From Methylobacterium crusticola (GTDB lineage: Bacteria; Pseudomonadota; Alphaproteobacteria; Rhizobiales; Beijerinckiaceae), in NCBI RefSeq assembly GCF_003574465.1, contig NZ_QOWC01000082.1, forward strand, positions 1-33,995: DNA of 33,995 nucleotides, written 5' to 3'. The translations under genes and the position numbers were made by a program. Position 1 is the stretch's first letter; each line of letters begins with the position of its first letter. Positions 21,211 to 30,625 of the stretch are shown one piece after another. The notes beneath the pieces are model-generated. The model worked only from the letters and a program-made list of their open reading frames with translations, had not been told where the DNA came from and searched no databases.

Positions 21211-22310
21211 GACGCGCGCTCGCCGACCTGCCCGCGGTGGCGCAGGGCGTGGTCGGCCAGCACGCAGGCCATCATCGCCTCCCCGACCGGCACCGCCCGG
21301 ATGCCCACGCAGGGGTCGTGGCGGCCCCTGGTCACGACGTCGGTCGCCCGGTTGTCGCGGGTCACGCTCGCCCGCGGCGTCAGGATCGAGGAGGTCGGCT
21401 TCACGGCGAAGCGGCAGACCAGGGGCTGGCCCGTCGAGATGCCGCCGAGCACGCCGCCGGCGTGGTTGGCGAGGAAGCTCGGACCGCCCCGGTTGCCGGG
21501 CCGCATCTCGTCGGCGTTGTCCTCGCCCCGGAGCGCCGCGGCGGCGAAGCCCTCGCCGATCTCGACGCCCTTGACGGCGTTGATCGACATCATGGCGGCG
21601 GCGAGGTCCGCGTCGAGCTTGCCGTAGATCGGCGCGCCGAGGCCCGGCGGCACGCCCTCGGCCACCACCTCGATCACGGCGCCGACCGAGGACCCGGCCT
21701 TGCGGATACCGTCGAGGTACGCGGCCCATTCCCGCGCCGCCTCGGCGTCCGGGCAGAAGAACGGGTTGCGCCCGACCTCGTCCCAGTCGAAGCGGGCGCG
21801 GTCGATCCGGAGGGGGCCGAGCTGCACCAGGGCGCCCCGGACGGTCACGCCCGGCACCACCTTGCGGGCGATGGCGCCGGCCGCCACCCGCGCGGCGGTC
21901 TCGCGCGCCGACGAGCGGCCGCCGCCGCGGTAGTCGCGGATGCCGTACTTGGCGTCGTAGGCGTAGTCGGCGTGGCCGGGCCGGTAGGCGTCGCGGATCT
22001 CGCCGTAATCCTTGGAGCGCTGGTCGACGTTCTCGATCACGAGCGCGATCGGCGTGCCGGTGGTGAGCTGGTGCCCGCCGGTGCGCTCGTCCGAGAACAC
22101 GCCCGACAGGATGCGGACCGCGTCGGGCTCCTGGCGCTGCGTGGTGAAGCGCGACTGCCCGGGCCGCCGCCGGTCGAGCTCCGCCTGGATCTCGGCCTCG
22201 GCCAGGGGGATCAGCGGCGGGCAGCCGTCGACGACGCAGCCGAGGGCCGGGCCGTGGCTCTCGCCGAAGGTGGTGACGCGGAAGAGGTGGCCGAAGCTGT
22301 TGTGGGACAT
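21195..22310 (-). CDS. aroC: Chorismate synthase
   Basis: A 371-residue protein of normal length. It catalyses the last step of the shikimate pathway, 5-enolpyruvylshikimate 3-phosphate to chorismate, using reduced FMN. Signatures visible are FGESHGPALGCVVDG at the N-terminus, RPGHADYAYDAKYG followed by IRDYRGGGRSSARET in the middle, and RGRHDPCVGIRAVPVGEAMM near the end. The ATG at 22310 starts MSHNSFGHLFRVTTFGESHG, exactly the family N-terminus. It is downstream of the catalase-like gene on the same strand (65 bases) and upstream of ribB, forming a likely aroC-ribB unit with an extra internal promoter. Confidence 0.97.
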   Translation of the reverse strand: MSHNSFGHLFRVTTFGESHGPALGCVVDGCPPLIPLAEAEIQAELDRRRPGQSRFTTQRQEPDAVRILSGVFSDERTGGHQLTTGTPIALVIENVDQRSKDYGEIRDAYRPGHADYAYDAKYGIRDYRGGGRSSARETAARVAAGAIARKVVPGVTVRGALVQLGPLRIDRARFDWDEVGRNPFFCPDAEAAREWAAYLDGIRKAGSSVGAVIEVVAEGVPPGLGAPIYGKLDADLAAAMMSINAVKGVEIGEGFAAAALRGEDNADEMRPGNRGGPSFLANHAGGVLGGISTGQPLVCRFAVKPTSSILTPRASVTRDNRATDVVTRGRHDPCVGIRAVPVGEAMMACVLADHALRHRGQVGERASIQPD

Positions 22311-22375
22311 GGCCGCGCCGGTCTAGCGCGCCCCGCGTCGCGGGGCCAGCGCGCCGCGGGCCAGCCCGGCCCGCG

Positions 22376-23476
22376 TCAATCCGGCACCTCGTCGAGCGTG
22401 CGCGGCTCGCGGGCGGGGGCGGCGTTGCGCGTGTGCCGGACGCCGGACAGCGCCCCGTAGGCCTCGAGCCGCGCCCGCATGAGCGAGCCGAGGGGCCGGA
22501 ACGCCGCGAGGCTGTGGGCCGGGCGGAACGATAGCACGTCGTCCATGTAGGCCTGGCGCGCCGGCCCGTAGGCGTCCTGCACCGGTAGGACGATCCGGGC
22601 GACAGTGCGGTAGGGGCTGACGGCTTCCGGCCATTCCACCGAGGCGTCCTCGACCGGCATCCGCGCGAGGTCGGTGCAGAGCTGCACCCGCAGCTCGAAC
22701 TCCGCCGCGTGCTCGCGGCAATACGCGACGACCGCGTGCCGGAAGGCGTCCGGGTCCTCGCCCGCGTCGATCTCCCGCCCGGCGAGCGCCCGCTGGGCCG
22801 GGGAGACCGGGAAGGCCGCGACCTTGGCGACGTAGGCGCCGTACCGGAGCGCCGCCTGGCTGTGGTAGCTCTCGGCGAGGGGGTGGAACGGCGGGTGGCC
22901 GAGGAAGTCGAGGAGCGGGCTGTCCTTGCCGGTGACGGCCCTCACGGCGGAACCGGCGAGCCGCGCCGCGCCCGCCACCGCGGCCTTCACGCCCTCGGGC
23001 GCCGACGTGCCGGCCTCCAGGCCGCGCATGCTCCTGAGGAAGCTCGCGGCGTCGGGATTGGGGAAGACCGGGCCGGTCGCGAGGACGAAGTCCTGCGTCG
23101 CGTGCCCCTCGTGGCCGGGGAGCTTCTCGCCGGCGACGCCCAGCACCTTGATGGCCATGCCGCGGTGCGTGGAGACGCGGTCGCTCAGGATCTCGCCCGG
23201 CCCCTGCGCGAGGCGGACCAGCACCGGATAGGTGCCGCTCCCGGCGAACAGCCCCTGCGCCAGGGGCTCGGGCAGGCCGTCGAGGACCGTGAGGGTGCCC
23301 TTGAGCAGGCCGCTGCTCTTGGCGTGCGAGGCCCTGACGGCGTGGCCGTGGCGCGCCGCCACCGTCTCGCTCTCGCGCGTCATCGAGGCGATGATCGCCG
23401 CGATGGTGCGGTCCTCGTCGTCGCGCGGCGTCTCGATGCCGTCGCGGTAACGCAGGTAGGGCGTGTCAGTCGTCAT
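22376..23476 (-). CDS. Catalase-like haem protein (catalase-related family)
   Basis: This is a 366-residue protein. It has the catalase-like core but is shorter than true catalases (about 480 or more). The distal His motif is RASHAKSSGLLKGTL (His51), similar to the catalase VHAKG element. THRGMAIKVLGV matches the strand after the active site. The C-terminal LSFRPAHSLAAFRPLGSLMR matches the y4iL-type catalase-related branch, where the usual proximal Tyr motif is altered. Such proteins may bind haem and act as peroxidase or on lipid hydroperoxides; strong catalase activity should not be assumed. The ATG at 23476 (MTTDTPYLRYRDG) is preferred over a start 10 codons upstream. Confidence 0.85.
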   Translation of the reverse strand: MTTDTPYLRYRDGIETPRDDEDRTIAAIIASMTRESETVAARHGHAVRASHAKSSGLLKGTLTVLDGLPEPLAQGLFAGSGTYPVLVRLAQGPGEILSDRVSTHRGMAIKVLGVAGEKLPGHEGHATQDFVLATGPVFPNPDAASFLRSMRGLEAGTSAPEGVKAAVAGAARLAGSAVRAVTGKDSPLLDFLGHPPFHPLAESYHSQAALRYGAYVAKVAAFPVSPAQRALAGREIDAGEDPDAFRHAVVAYCREHAAEFELRVQLCTDLARMPVEDASVEWPEAVSPYRTVARIVLPVQDAYGPARQAYMDDVLSFRPAHSLAAFRPLGSLMRARLEAYGALSGVRHTRNAAPAREPRTLDEVPD

Positions 23477-23617
23477 GGGCCGGCCCGCAGTACCAGACCG
23501 GCTCAACCCGGATACCGTAGGGGAGTTCCTGCGAGACGATCGGGCACGATCCGCCCGCGGGCGGTGGATCCCGCCTTCCGGGGCGAGGCGGGGCCCGGCC
23601 GGGTCCCGCCCCGGCGC

Positions 23618-24760
23618 TCACCCGGCCTCCGGCCGCGCCAGGACGCCCCCGGTGATCGCCTCGCGCACCCCGGTCGTCGACGGGAAGGTGAGGGGAAGGC
23701 CCCGCAGGGAGCGCACCGCCAGGTAGGCGAAGGCCTGCGCCTCCAGGAAGGCCGAGGACCAGCCGACCGCGTCGGCGGTCGTGATCTCGGCGGCCAGGAG
23801 CGCGTCGAGTTGGCGCAGGAGCTCGCCGTTGCGGGCGCCGCCCCCGGCGACGATCCAGCGGGTCGGCGGCTCGTGCGCGTGCTCGAGGGCGCGGGCCACC
23901 GCCCGCGCCGTGAAGGCCGTCAGGGTCGCGGCGCCGTCCTCGGTCGAGAGCTGGCCGGCGAGCGTGTGCGAGAACCAGTTGCGGTCGAGCGATTTCGGCG
24001 GCCTGCGGCCGAAGTAGGGGTGGCCCAGGAGCCAGGCGAGCAGCGGCTCGTCCGGCCGGCCCCGGGCCGCGGTGGCGCCGTCCTCGTCGAGGGCGAGGCC
24101 GGTGCGCTCGCGCATCCAGTCGTCGATCAGCGCGTTGCCGGGCCCCGTGTCGAAGGCCAGCATCCGGCCGTCCCGGGCGATCAGGGTGGCGTTGGCCACC
24201 CCCCCGACGTTGAGGATGCCGAGGCTGTCGGTGAAGCCCGAGGCCTGCGCGAGGGCGCGGTGGAACACCGGCACCAGGGGCGCCCCCTGCCCGCCCGCCT
24301 CGATGTCGGCGAGGCGCAGGTCCGACACGACCGCGATGCCGAGGCGCCGGCTCAGGGCCGGGCCGTCGCCGATCTGCACGGTGAGCGCCTGGGCGGGCCG
24401 GTGCGTCACGGTCTGGCCGTGGAAGCCGACCACGTCGATGTCCGCCGGTGCGAGGCCGTGCCCGGCCAGGAACGCCTCCACGGCCTCGGCGTGGCGGCGC
24501 GTGACGAGCTCCTCGGCGGCGGCGAGGCAGCCGGGGCGGTCGCGGCGCCCCGTCACCGCCTCGGCGTCCGCGAGCGCCCGGCGCAGCAGGGCCCGGTCCT
24601 CCTCGCAATAGCCGCGGTAGCCGGTCGGCCCGAGGGGCGCGAGGAGGCCGTTCCGGCTGCGCACCGCCCGCACGGTCTCGCCGTCGGTCTCGATCAGGGC
24701 GACGTCGACCCCGTCCAGCGAGGTGCCGCTCATCAGGCCGATGGCCCGCCTCATCGTCAT
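23618..24760 (-). CDS. anmK: Anhydro-N-acetylmuramic acid kinase
   Basis: A 380-residue protein of the ASKHA kinase fold. It cleaves and phosphorylates 1,6-anhydro-MurNAc to MurNAc-6-phosphate during peptidoglycan recycling. The N-terminal phosphate loop AIGLMSGTSLDGVDVALIE is characteristic. VVGFHGQTVTHRP, GILNVGGVANATLI, AFDTGPGNALIDDWM (phosphate-2 region) and IVAGGGARNGELL (adenosine motif) follow in order. Start is ATG 24760, or the second ATG six bases later. It is divergent from tyrS (142 bases), a pairing that I recall as common in alphaproteobacteria. Confidence 0.96.
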   Translation of the reverse strand: MTMRRAIGLMSGTSLDGVDVALIETDGETVRAVRSRNGLLAPLGPTGYRGYCEEDRALLRRALADAEAVTGRRDRPGCLAAAEELVTRRHAEAVEAFLAGHGLAPADIDVVGFHGQTVTHRPAQALTVQIGDGPALSRRLGIAVVSDLRLADIEAGGQGAPLVPVFHRALAQASGFTDSLGILNVGGVANATLIARDGRMLAFDTGPGNALIDDWMRERTGLALDEDGATAARGRPDEPLLAWLLGHPYFGRRPPKSLDRNWFSHTLAGQLSTEDGAATLTAFTARAVARALEHAHEPPTRWIVAGGGARNGELLRQLDALLAAEITTADAVGWSSAFLEAQAFAYLAVRSLRGLPLTFPSTTGVREAITGGVLARPEAG

Positions 24761-24902
24761 CGCAAGGGTGGCCCCCCGTGCCTTTCCGTCCCGGCACTGC
24801 TATGAGCCGGCGCAATTCCACGCGCCCGAGCTAGCATGGCGGTGCGGGCTTGTCCCGGCGGCCGCCACCGCCGCCTCCACCGCAGACCGACCGAGAGCCC
24901 CT

Positions 24903-26177
24903 ATGGCCGCGCCCACCGGCTTCGCGCCGCGATCCGACTTCCTCCGCGTCCTGTTCGAGCGCGGCTACGTCCACCAGTGCTCCGACTTCGCGGGCGTGGA
25001 CGAGGCCGCCCGGGCGGGCCGGCTCACGGCCTATGTCGGCTACGACTGCACGGCGCCCTCGCTGCACATCGGCCACCTGCTCTCGATCATGATGCTGCAC
25101 TGGCTCCAGGCCACGGGCGGGCGGCCGGTCGCCCTCATGGGCGGCGGCACCACCCGGGTCGGCGACCCGTCCGGCCGCGACGAGAGCCGCAGGATCCTCA
25201 CCCTCGACCAGATCGAGGCGAACAAGAACGAGATCAAGACGACCTTCACGCGCTTCCTGCGCTTCGGCGAGGGCCCGCGCGACGCCCTGATGGCCGACAA
25301 CGCCGCCTGGCTCACGACCCTCAACTACATCGAGATGCTGCGCGACATCGGGCGCCACTTCTCGGTCAACCGCATGCTGTCGATGGACAGCGTGCGGCTG
25401 CGGCTCGAGCGCGACCAGGAGCTGTCGTTCCTCGAGTTCAACTACATGATCCTGCAGGCCTACGACTTCGTGGAGCTGAACCGCCGCCACGGCGTGACGC
25501 TCCAGATGGGCGGCTCCGACCAGTGGGGCAACATCGTCACCGGGGTCGACCTCGGGCGGCGCCTCGGCACGCCCCAGCTCTACGCCCTGACCTGCCCGCT
25601 GATGACGACGGCGTCGGGCGCCAAGATGGGCAAGACGGCGTCGGGCGCGGTCTGGCTCAACCCGGACATGCTCGACCCCTACGCGTACTGGCAGTTCTGG
25701 CGCAACACCGAGGACGCGGATGTCGGCCGCTTCCTGCGCCTGTTCACCCTGATGCCGCTGCCCGAGATCGCCCGCCTGGAGGCCCTCGGCGGACAGGAGA
25801 TCAACGAGGCGAAGAAGGTGCTGGCCACCGAGGCCGCCGCGCTGCTGCACGGCCGCGAGGCGGCGCAGGCCGCCGCCGAGACGGCCCGCCGCACCTTCGA
25901 GGAGGGCGCGCTGGCCGAGAGCCTGCCGACCGTAGCGGTCGACCGCGCCCTGATCGCGGCCGGTCTCGGCGTGCTCTCGGCCTTCGGCCCCGACCATGCC
26001 GGGCTCGTCGCCTCGACCAGCGAGGCGCGGCGCCAGGTCCGCAGCGGCGGCCTCAGGCTCAACGACGTGCCGGTCTCCGACGAGCGCGCGCGGATCGGGC
26101 CCGCCGACGTCACGCCGGAGGGCGTGGTGAAGCTCTCGTTCGGGCGCAAGAAGCACGTGCTGCTGCGCCCGGAATGA
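24903..26177 (+). CDS. tyrS: Tyrosyl-tRNA synthetase
   Basis: This is a 424-residue class I aminoacyl-tRNA synthetase. The HIGH motif is LHIGHLL (55-58), and the KMSKS loop is KMGKT (241-245). The tyrosine pocket is GYDCTAPSLH with the later QMGGSDQWGNIVTG. A C-terminal S4 RNA-binding domain covers the last ~65 residues (TSEARRQVRSGGLRLNDVPV). The ATG at 24903 gives the usual N-terminus; longer in-frame extension upstream overlaps the anmK promoter area and is not family-like. Gene is divergent from anmK and convergent with the AsmA-like gene. Confidence 0.97.
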   Translation: MAAPTGFAPRSDFLRVLFERGYVHQCSDFAGVDEAARAGRLTAYVGYDCTAPSLHIGHLLSIMMLHWLQATGGRPVALMGGGTTRVGDPSGRDESRRILTLDQIEANKNEIKTTFTRFLRFGEGPRDALMADNAAWLTTLNYIEMLRDIGRHFSVNRMLSMDSVRLRLERDQELSFLEFNYMILQAYDFVELNRRHGVTLQMGGSDQWGNIVTGVDLGRRLGTPQLYALTCPLMTTASGAKMGKTASGAVWLNPDMLDPYAYWQFWRNTEDADVGRFLRLFTLMPLPEIARLEALGGQEINEAKKVLATEAAALLHGREAAQAAAETARRTFEEGALAESLPTVAVDRALIAAGLGVLSAFGPDHAGLVASTSEARRQVRSGGLRLNDVPVSDERARIGPADVTPEGVVKLSFGRKKHVLLRPE

Positions 26178-26195
26178 GTCCGGGGCGGCCCGGAC
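26178..26195 (+). terminator. Hairpin directly after tyrS
   Basis: GTCCGGG-GCGG-CCCGGAC is a perfect 7-base stem with a 4-base loop beginning at the base after the tyrS stop. No T-run follows. The rest of the 178-base convergent gap to 26355 is GC-rich with further weak hairpins and no gene. Confidence 0.5.
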
Positions 26196-26355
26196 CTGGG
26201 CCTGCGGCCTCGGCGGGCGGCGCCGGGTGCCGATCGGCCTGCGCCGGGCAGACCCCCGGGCGGCGTCCCGACGGCGGGGGCCGCCCTTCGCGGCCCGCGC
26301 GACCGGAAGCACGATCCGCGGCGCGCGCCGGGGCTCGGCGCCGCGCCCGCCTCCG

Positions 26356-29300
26356 TCAGCGCTCCATGCGCTGGGACTGCGCCGCACCGGGGTCGCCGCC
26401 CCCGGCGCCGAAGAGCTTGCGCAGGAAGCCCGGCGCGATCGCCGAGAGCGGGTTGACGCTGATGTTCGGCGCGCTCATCGGCCCGGCGACCCGGAAGTTG
26501 ATGCCGAACAGGCCCTCGTTGTGCCCGCCGCCGAGGAGCGGGCCGAAGATCGGCACCTGCGAGACGACGTTGTTGAGGCCGTAGAGCGGCACGAAGGTGC
26601 CGGAGACGTCGGTCCGGTCGCGGCCGGTGTCGATCCAGCCGCCCAGGGTGAAGCCCATGGCCGGGCCCGAGATCGCGGCCTCCTGGAAGGCGATCCGCGT
26701 CCCGGTCCGGATGAAGGCGGCCCGGAGCTTGTCGAAGCCGACGTCGTTGGCGTCCTGGCGCCGCTCCGGGGCGAGGGCGTTGCGGTCCTCCGCGGCCGGC
26801 TCGCCCTGCGCCATGATGCGGTTGAGGGCCGGCTCGTTGCGCAGGGCGAAGGAGCGGACCTGCACGAGGCCCGATTGCGGCCCGTCGTTCATGGTGGTCT
26901 GGAGCGACAGGAGCCCGCCCTGCATCCGCTTGTAGATGTCGAGGAAGCGCAGGGCCGCGCCCGCGTCGCTCGTCTCGGCGGTGAGCACCGGCGGGCCGCC
27001 GCGCTCGGCCCGGGCGACCTCGAGGCTGACGCCGGCCGAGCGCAGCCGGCCCTGCACCCGGGCCTGGCGCAGGTCGTCGCCGCGCAGGGACAGCTTCAGG
27101 CTCGCATTCGTCAGCGCCTCGTCGTTGAACCCGGTCAGGATCGCGAAGCTGAGGTCGGCGTCGATGTCCCGGGCCGCCCCGTCCTTGGCGCCCTTGCGGG
27201 GCGGCGCCGTCAGGGCGCGCAGGAACGGCCGCGCATCCGCCACGCCGCCCTTCGCGCTCACCCTGTAGCCGCCGCCGCTGCGCTCGACCTGGGCCCGGAT
27301 GTCGTCGCCGGGCGAGAGCTTGAGGCTCGTGAGGTCGGCCCGCTCGAGCCCGCCCTCGGCGCCCAGGGAGGCGCTGCCCCGGGCCGTGACGATGCCGGAT
27401 TCGAGCACGATGTCGCGAAGCTCGCTGCCGCCGCCGCCGCCCTCGACGAGCGCGAACGACAGGCGGCCGGGCTTGCCCGCCGCCTTGCTCCAGCCGGGCA
27501 GCAGCCCGTCGATCGAGGCCCGCGCCAGGTCGGCCTCGACCCTGATCGGGTTCCTGCCCGGGCGGCCGACCGGCACGACGAAGCGCGCCGTCACCGGCCC
27601 GGCGAGCTGCGGGGGCGCCGGCAGGTTTTTGCGGGCCCGCACGGCGTCGTCGAGGGTCATGGTGACCACCGCCTCGCCCGCCGCGCCGGCCTTCGGCTGA
27701 TGCAGGTCGACCGCCATCGGCGCCCCGGCGAGCCGGCCCTCGCCCTTGAGGCTGAAGCCGCCGCGGTCGTACGCGAGGGCGAAGCGGCCGCCCTCCAGGC
27801 GGTCCTTGCCTACCAGGCGGTCGACCGCGATCTCGCTCAAGGAGCCGCTCAGCACCACCGGCAGGTCGGCGACGTCCGGTACGTTGTTGAGGGCGAGCGG
27901 GAAGTCGATGCGCAGGTCGGCCTGGCCCCGGATCGCCGCCGGGTCGAGGTCGGCGCCGCTGAGGGTCCGGAACAGCTTCGTCTGGAGCAGGGACGCGACG
28001 GCGTCGGCGCCGCCGGTGAGGCGGAGCCCGATCTGCGCCGTGACGTCGTTGGGCACCGCGTCCTTGATCACGAAGGAGCCGTCCTGGAGCGCGAGCGCCC
28101 GGCCGTCCGGCATCCGGATCTCGGCGTTGGCCCCCCGGATGGTGGTGTTGCGGCCGGTCACGACCCCGGTGACGCGCCCGCGCGACAGGGGCGGCGCGTC
28201 GGGCGAGATCTGGAGCCCGCCGTCGCTGACCGAGAAGGCGATCTTCACGGCGTTGTCGGGCACCGGCTCGCCGCGGGCCGCGGCGGCGAACTCGGCCATG
28301 CTCATGTCCACCACGATGTCGAGCGCCTCGAGGCGCCCGGCCCGCAGGTTGTCGACGAGGTAGGTGCGGATCGGCGGCGCCACGTTCTCGGGCCAGAGCC
28401 GCAGGGCGCTGCGCCCCTCCGCCCGGTCGGCCGTGATCCGCAGGGTCAGGCCGCCGTCGTCGGCCCGGGTGCCCAGGGTGCCGGCGATGCTGCCGCTCAC
28501 CGTGTCGCCCGTGAGGGCGAGCCGGTCGATCTGCACCCCGTCGTCGCGGCCGGAGAGCCTGGCCTCGACGCGCGCGATGGTCACCGGCAGGTCGCCCGGC
28601 GCGGCCCCCCGCAGCACGGCGTCCCGGCCCTCGAGCCGGGCGGTCCAGGCGGTCTCGGCCCCGGCCGGCCCGGCCACCCACTCGCCCGACAGCCGCACCC
28701 GGTTGCCGGCGCCGCGGTAGTCGACGGTATCGAGCCGCAGGGCGCGCCGGTCCTCGTCCCAGGCGGCGTCGACCGACACGGCCTCGACGGTGACCGGGTT
28801 GAAGTCCTTCTCCTCGATCAGGAGGTTGCCCTCGCTGGTCTTGAGGGCGAGCGACATGGCGTCGAGCTTCGCGCCGTGCATGGCGACGTGCGCGCGGCCC
28901 GACAGCTTCAGGTCGGTGGTGAGCGGCAGGCGCGACTGGCCGGAGAGCAGCAGCAGGTCCGTCGCCGGCAGGTCGTCCAGGGTCAGCACGCCGCGGCGCA
29001 GGCCGTCCGGCCCCTGCTCGAGGTCGCCGCCGAAGCGCCAGGGCCCGTGCGGGCCGACGATGCGCATCTCGAACACCCGCGCCGGCCGGACCGCGTCGCG
29101 GGTGAACAGGCCGTCGACGCGGGGGAAGACCGCCCGCTCGGTGCCGGCCTCGTCGGTCAGGGTCAGGCGCGCGTTGGTGAGCCGCGCCCGGTCGAGGGTG
29201 CCGATCACGCCCTCCGGATCGAGCACGAGGCTCAGGATCGACGCCACCGTGGCGGAGACCGGCGAGACGGTGCCGCGGGCGGCGTCCACGCCCGGCGGCG

Positions 29301-29802
29301 TGCGCGGCTGCGCGTCGGCCGGGTCGGCCGCGGCCGCGAAGGCGATGGAGCCGTCGTGGTGCAGCAGCGCCCGCAATTGCAGGTCGCGGAACTCGACCGA
29401 GCGCGCCTGCACCGAGAGGCTCAGGAGCGACCACAGGTCGATGCTCACCACCGCGAGGGGCGCCCGCACCACGAGGTCGCCCTCCGGGTTGCGGATGTCG
29501 AGGCCGGTGGTGCGCAGCGCCAGGGCGCCGTCGCGGTCGATCTCGATGGCGCTGTCGCGCAGGGCGACGGCCCAGCCCGGGCCGAGCCGGCCCGCGATGG
29601 CCTGCGCCACCCGGGGCTCGAGCCAGGCGCAGCTCACGGGCCCGCTCGAGAGCCGCAGGTAGGCGAGGCCGGTCCCAAGGCCGAGGAGCAGCGCCGCCGC
29701 GAGCTTGAGCACCAGCACGCCCCGCACGCAGGTCCGCAGCACCGACCGGCGCCCGGCCGGGGCACAGGTCCGGAGCGCCGGCGGATCGGAGGCGTGGTCC
29801 AT
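26356..29802 (-). CDS. Large AsmA/YhdP-like protein (DUF3971 family)
   Basis: A 1148-residue protein begins with the ATG at 29802 (MDHASDPPALRT). After about 28 residues comes one membrane helix (VLVLKLAAALLLGLGTGLAYL). The remaining ~1090 residues form a long repetitive beta-rich periplasmic domain. It starts VSCAWLEPRVAQAIAGRLGP, with later GSIAGTLGTRADDGGLTLR and many strand-turn repeats. It ends with an AsmA-like C-terminal region (MGFTLGGWIDTGRDRTDVSG, then VPIFGPLLGGGHNEGLFG). This layout matches YhdP/DUF3971 members of the AsmA superfamily, thought to be bridge-like carriers of phospholipid between inner and outer membrane. Lipid transport is inferred from family. The start could also be GTG 29814; the open frame to 30006 is not protein-like. 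The opposite 1218-residue ORF is a shadow. Confidence 0.9.
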   Translation of the reverse strand: MDHASDPPALRTCAPAGRRSVLRTCVRGVLVLKLAAALLLGLGTGLAYLRLSSGPVSCAWLEPRVAQAIAGRLGPGWAVALRDSAIEIDRDGALALRTTGLDIRNPEGDLVVRAPLAVVSIDLWSLLSLSVQARSVEFRDLQLRALLHHDGSIAFAAAADPADAQPRTPPGVDAARGTVSPVSATVASILSLVLDPEGVIGTLDRARLTNARLTLTDEAGTERAVFPRVDGLFTRDAVRPARVFEMRIVGPHGPWRFGGDLEQGPDGLRRGVLTLDDLPATDLLLLSGQSRLPLTTDLKLSGRAHVAMHGAKLDAMSLALKTSEGNLLIEEKDFNPVTVEAVSVDAAWDEDRRALRLDTVDYRGAGNRVRLSGEWVAGPAGAETAWTARLEGRDAVLRGAAPGDLPVTIARVEARLSGRDDGVQIDRLALTGDTVSGSIAGTLGTRADDGGLTLRITADRAEGRSALRLWPENVAPPIRTYLVDNLRAGRLEALDIVVDMSMAEFAAAARGEPVPDNAVKIAFSVSDGGLQISPDAPPLSRGRVTGVVTGRNTTIRGANAEIRMPDGRALALQDGSFVIKDAVPNDVTAQIGLRLTGGADAVASLLQTKLFRTLSGADLDPAAIRGQADLRIDFPLALNNVPDVADLPVVLSGSLSEIAVDRLVGKDRLEGGRFALAYDRGGFSLKGEGRLAGAPMAVDLHQPKAGAAGEAVVTMTLDDAVRARKNLPAPPQLAGPVTARFVVPVGRPGRNPIRVEADLARASIDGLLPGWSKAAGKPGRLSFALVEGGGGGSELRDIVLESGIVTARGSASLGAEGGLERADLTSLKLSPGDDIRAQVERSGGGYRVSAKGGVADARPFLRALTAPPRKGAKDGAARDIDADLSFAILTGFNDEALTNASLKLSLRGDDLRQARVQGRLRSAGVSLEVARAERGGPPVLTAETSDAGAALRFLDIYKRMQGGLLSLQTTMNDGPQSGLVQVRSFALRNEPALNRIMAQGEPAAEDRNALAPERRQDANDVGFDKLRAAFIRTGTRIAFQEAAISGPAMGFTLGGWIDTGRDRTDVSGTFVPLYGLNNVVSQVPIFGPLLGGGHNEGLFGINFRVAGPMSAPNISVNPLSAIAPGFLRKLFGAGGGDPGAAQSQRMER

Positions 29803-30026
29803 GCCCGTGGTCACTCGTGCGTCGTCGCGTCTGGGCGGCCTGCCGGATCGGAGCCCGCTGGCGGCGGCTTCCCGGTCCGGTGACCGCAGGGTAACGTCTG
29901 GTTCATGAATCCACCGGATGACGCTGCGGCGCGTCGGCCCATCACCGCGGCAGCTCCCCGACCCGAGGACCGCGCGATGACCGCTCGCCCTGAGGCACAC
30001 CATCAATCGGCCGAAAGGAAGGCACG

Positions 30027-30491
30027 ATGCCCCTGAATCCTGGCGATCCCGCTCCCGACTTCACCCTGCCGGGCACCGGCGGTGAGACGATCAGCCTCTC
30101 CGCCCTGAGTGGCCGCAAGGCGGTGCTGTACTTCTACCCCAAGGACGACACCAGCGGCTGCACCCTGGAGGCGCAGGCCTTCAACGGGCTGCGGCAGGCC
30201 TTCGCGGAGGCCGGCACCGTGGTGATCGGGGTCTCGCCCGACTCCCTGAAGAGCCACGAGAAGTTCCGCGCCAAGTACGAGCTCGGCTTCCCGCTCGCCT
30301 CCGACGAGGAGAAGGGGATGCTCGAGGCCTACGGGGTCTGGGCCGAGAAGAGCATGTACGGCCGCAAGTACATGGGCGTCGAGCGCACCACGGTGCTGGT
30401 CGACCGCGACGGCCGCGTCGCGCGGGTCTGGCCGAAGGTGAAGGTGCCCGGCCACGCCGACGAGGTCCTGGCCGCCGCCCGCGCGCTCTGA
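30027..30491 (+). CDS. bcp: Thioredoxin-dependent peroxiredoxin, Bcp/PrxQ type (1-Cys)
   Basis: A 154-residue peroxiredoxin of the Bcp/PrxQ class. It reduces hydrogen and organic hydroperoxides. The peroxidatic Cys45 is in PKDDTSGCTLEA (the family pattern PxxxTxxC). The resolving Cys found five residues later in E. coli Bcp is absent, and Cys45 is the only cysteine in the protein, so it must be reduced by an external thiol. YELGFPLASDEEKGMLEAYG and the GVERTTVLVDRDGRVARVW strand pair are typical. A strong ribosome site (AAAGGAAGG) lies five bases before the ATG at 30027. It is divergent from the AsmA-like gene and upstream of the M23 peptidase gene. Confidence 0.95.
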   Translation: MPLNPGDPAPDFTLPGTGGETISLSALSGRKAVLYFYPKDDTSGCTLEAQAFNGLRQAFAEAGTVVIGVSPDSLKSHEKFRAKYELGFPLASDEEKGMLEAYGVWAEKSMYGRKYMGVERTTVLVDRDGRVARVWPKVKVPGHADEVLAAARAL

Positions 30492-30530
30492 GCCGCCGGG
30501 GCACCGGCCCAGGCGGGGCGCGTGGGACGC

Positions 30531-30550
30531 CGCCCCGCCCCGGCGGGGCG
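30531..30550 (+). terminator. Possible terminator hairpin after bcp
   Basis: CGCCCCG-CCCCGG-CGGGGCG forms a perfect 7-base stem about 40 bases after the bcp stop. A second hairpin (GGCCCC-CGCTC-GGGGCC, 30552-30568) follows at once. No T-run is present. The A/T-richer block TTAACCTTAACG at 30582-30593 may belong to the promoter of the next gene. Confidence 0.4.
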
Positions 30551-30625
30551 AGGCCCCCGCTCGGGGCCATTGGCGGATCCTTAACCTTAACGCGGCACGG
30601 TCCGGCGGCGTCACGGAACGGCCAG

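Noticed and set aside
24903..26177. Non-canonical KMSKS in TyrS taken as a sign of inactivity
   Set aside because: KMGKT-type loops are normal in bacterial tyrosyl-tRNA synthetases and all other motifs are intact.
26227..29883. 1218-residue ORF on the + strand
   Set aside because: Exact antisense of the AsmA/YhdP-like gene, with repetitive Arg/Gly/Ala/His composition. The leftward protein has a membrane helix and family motifs.
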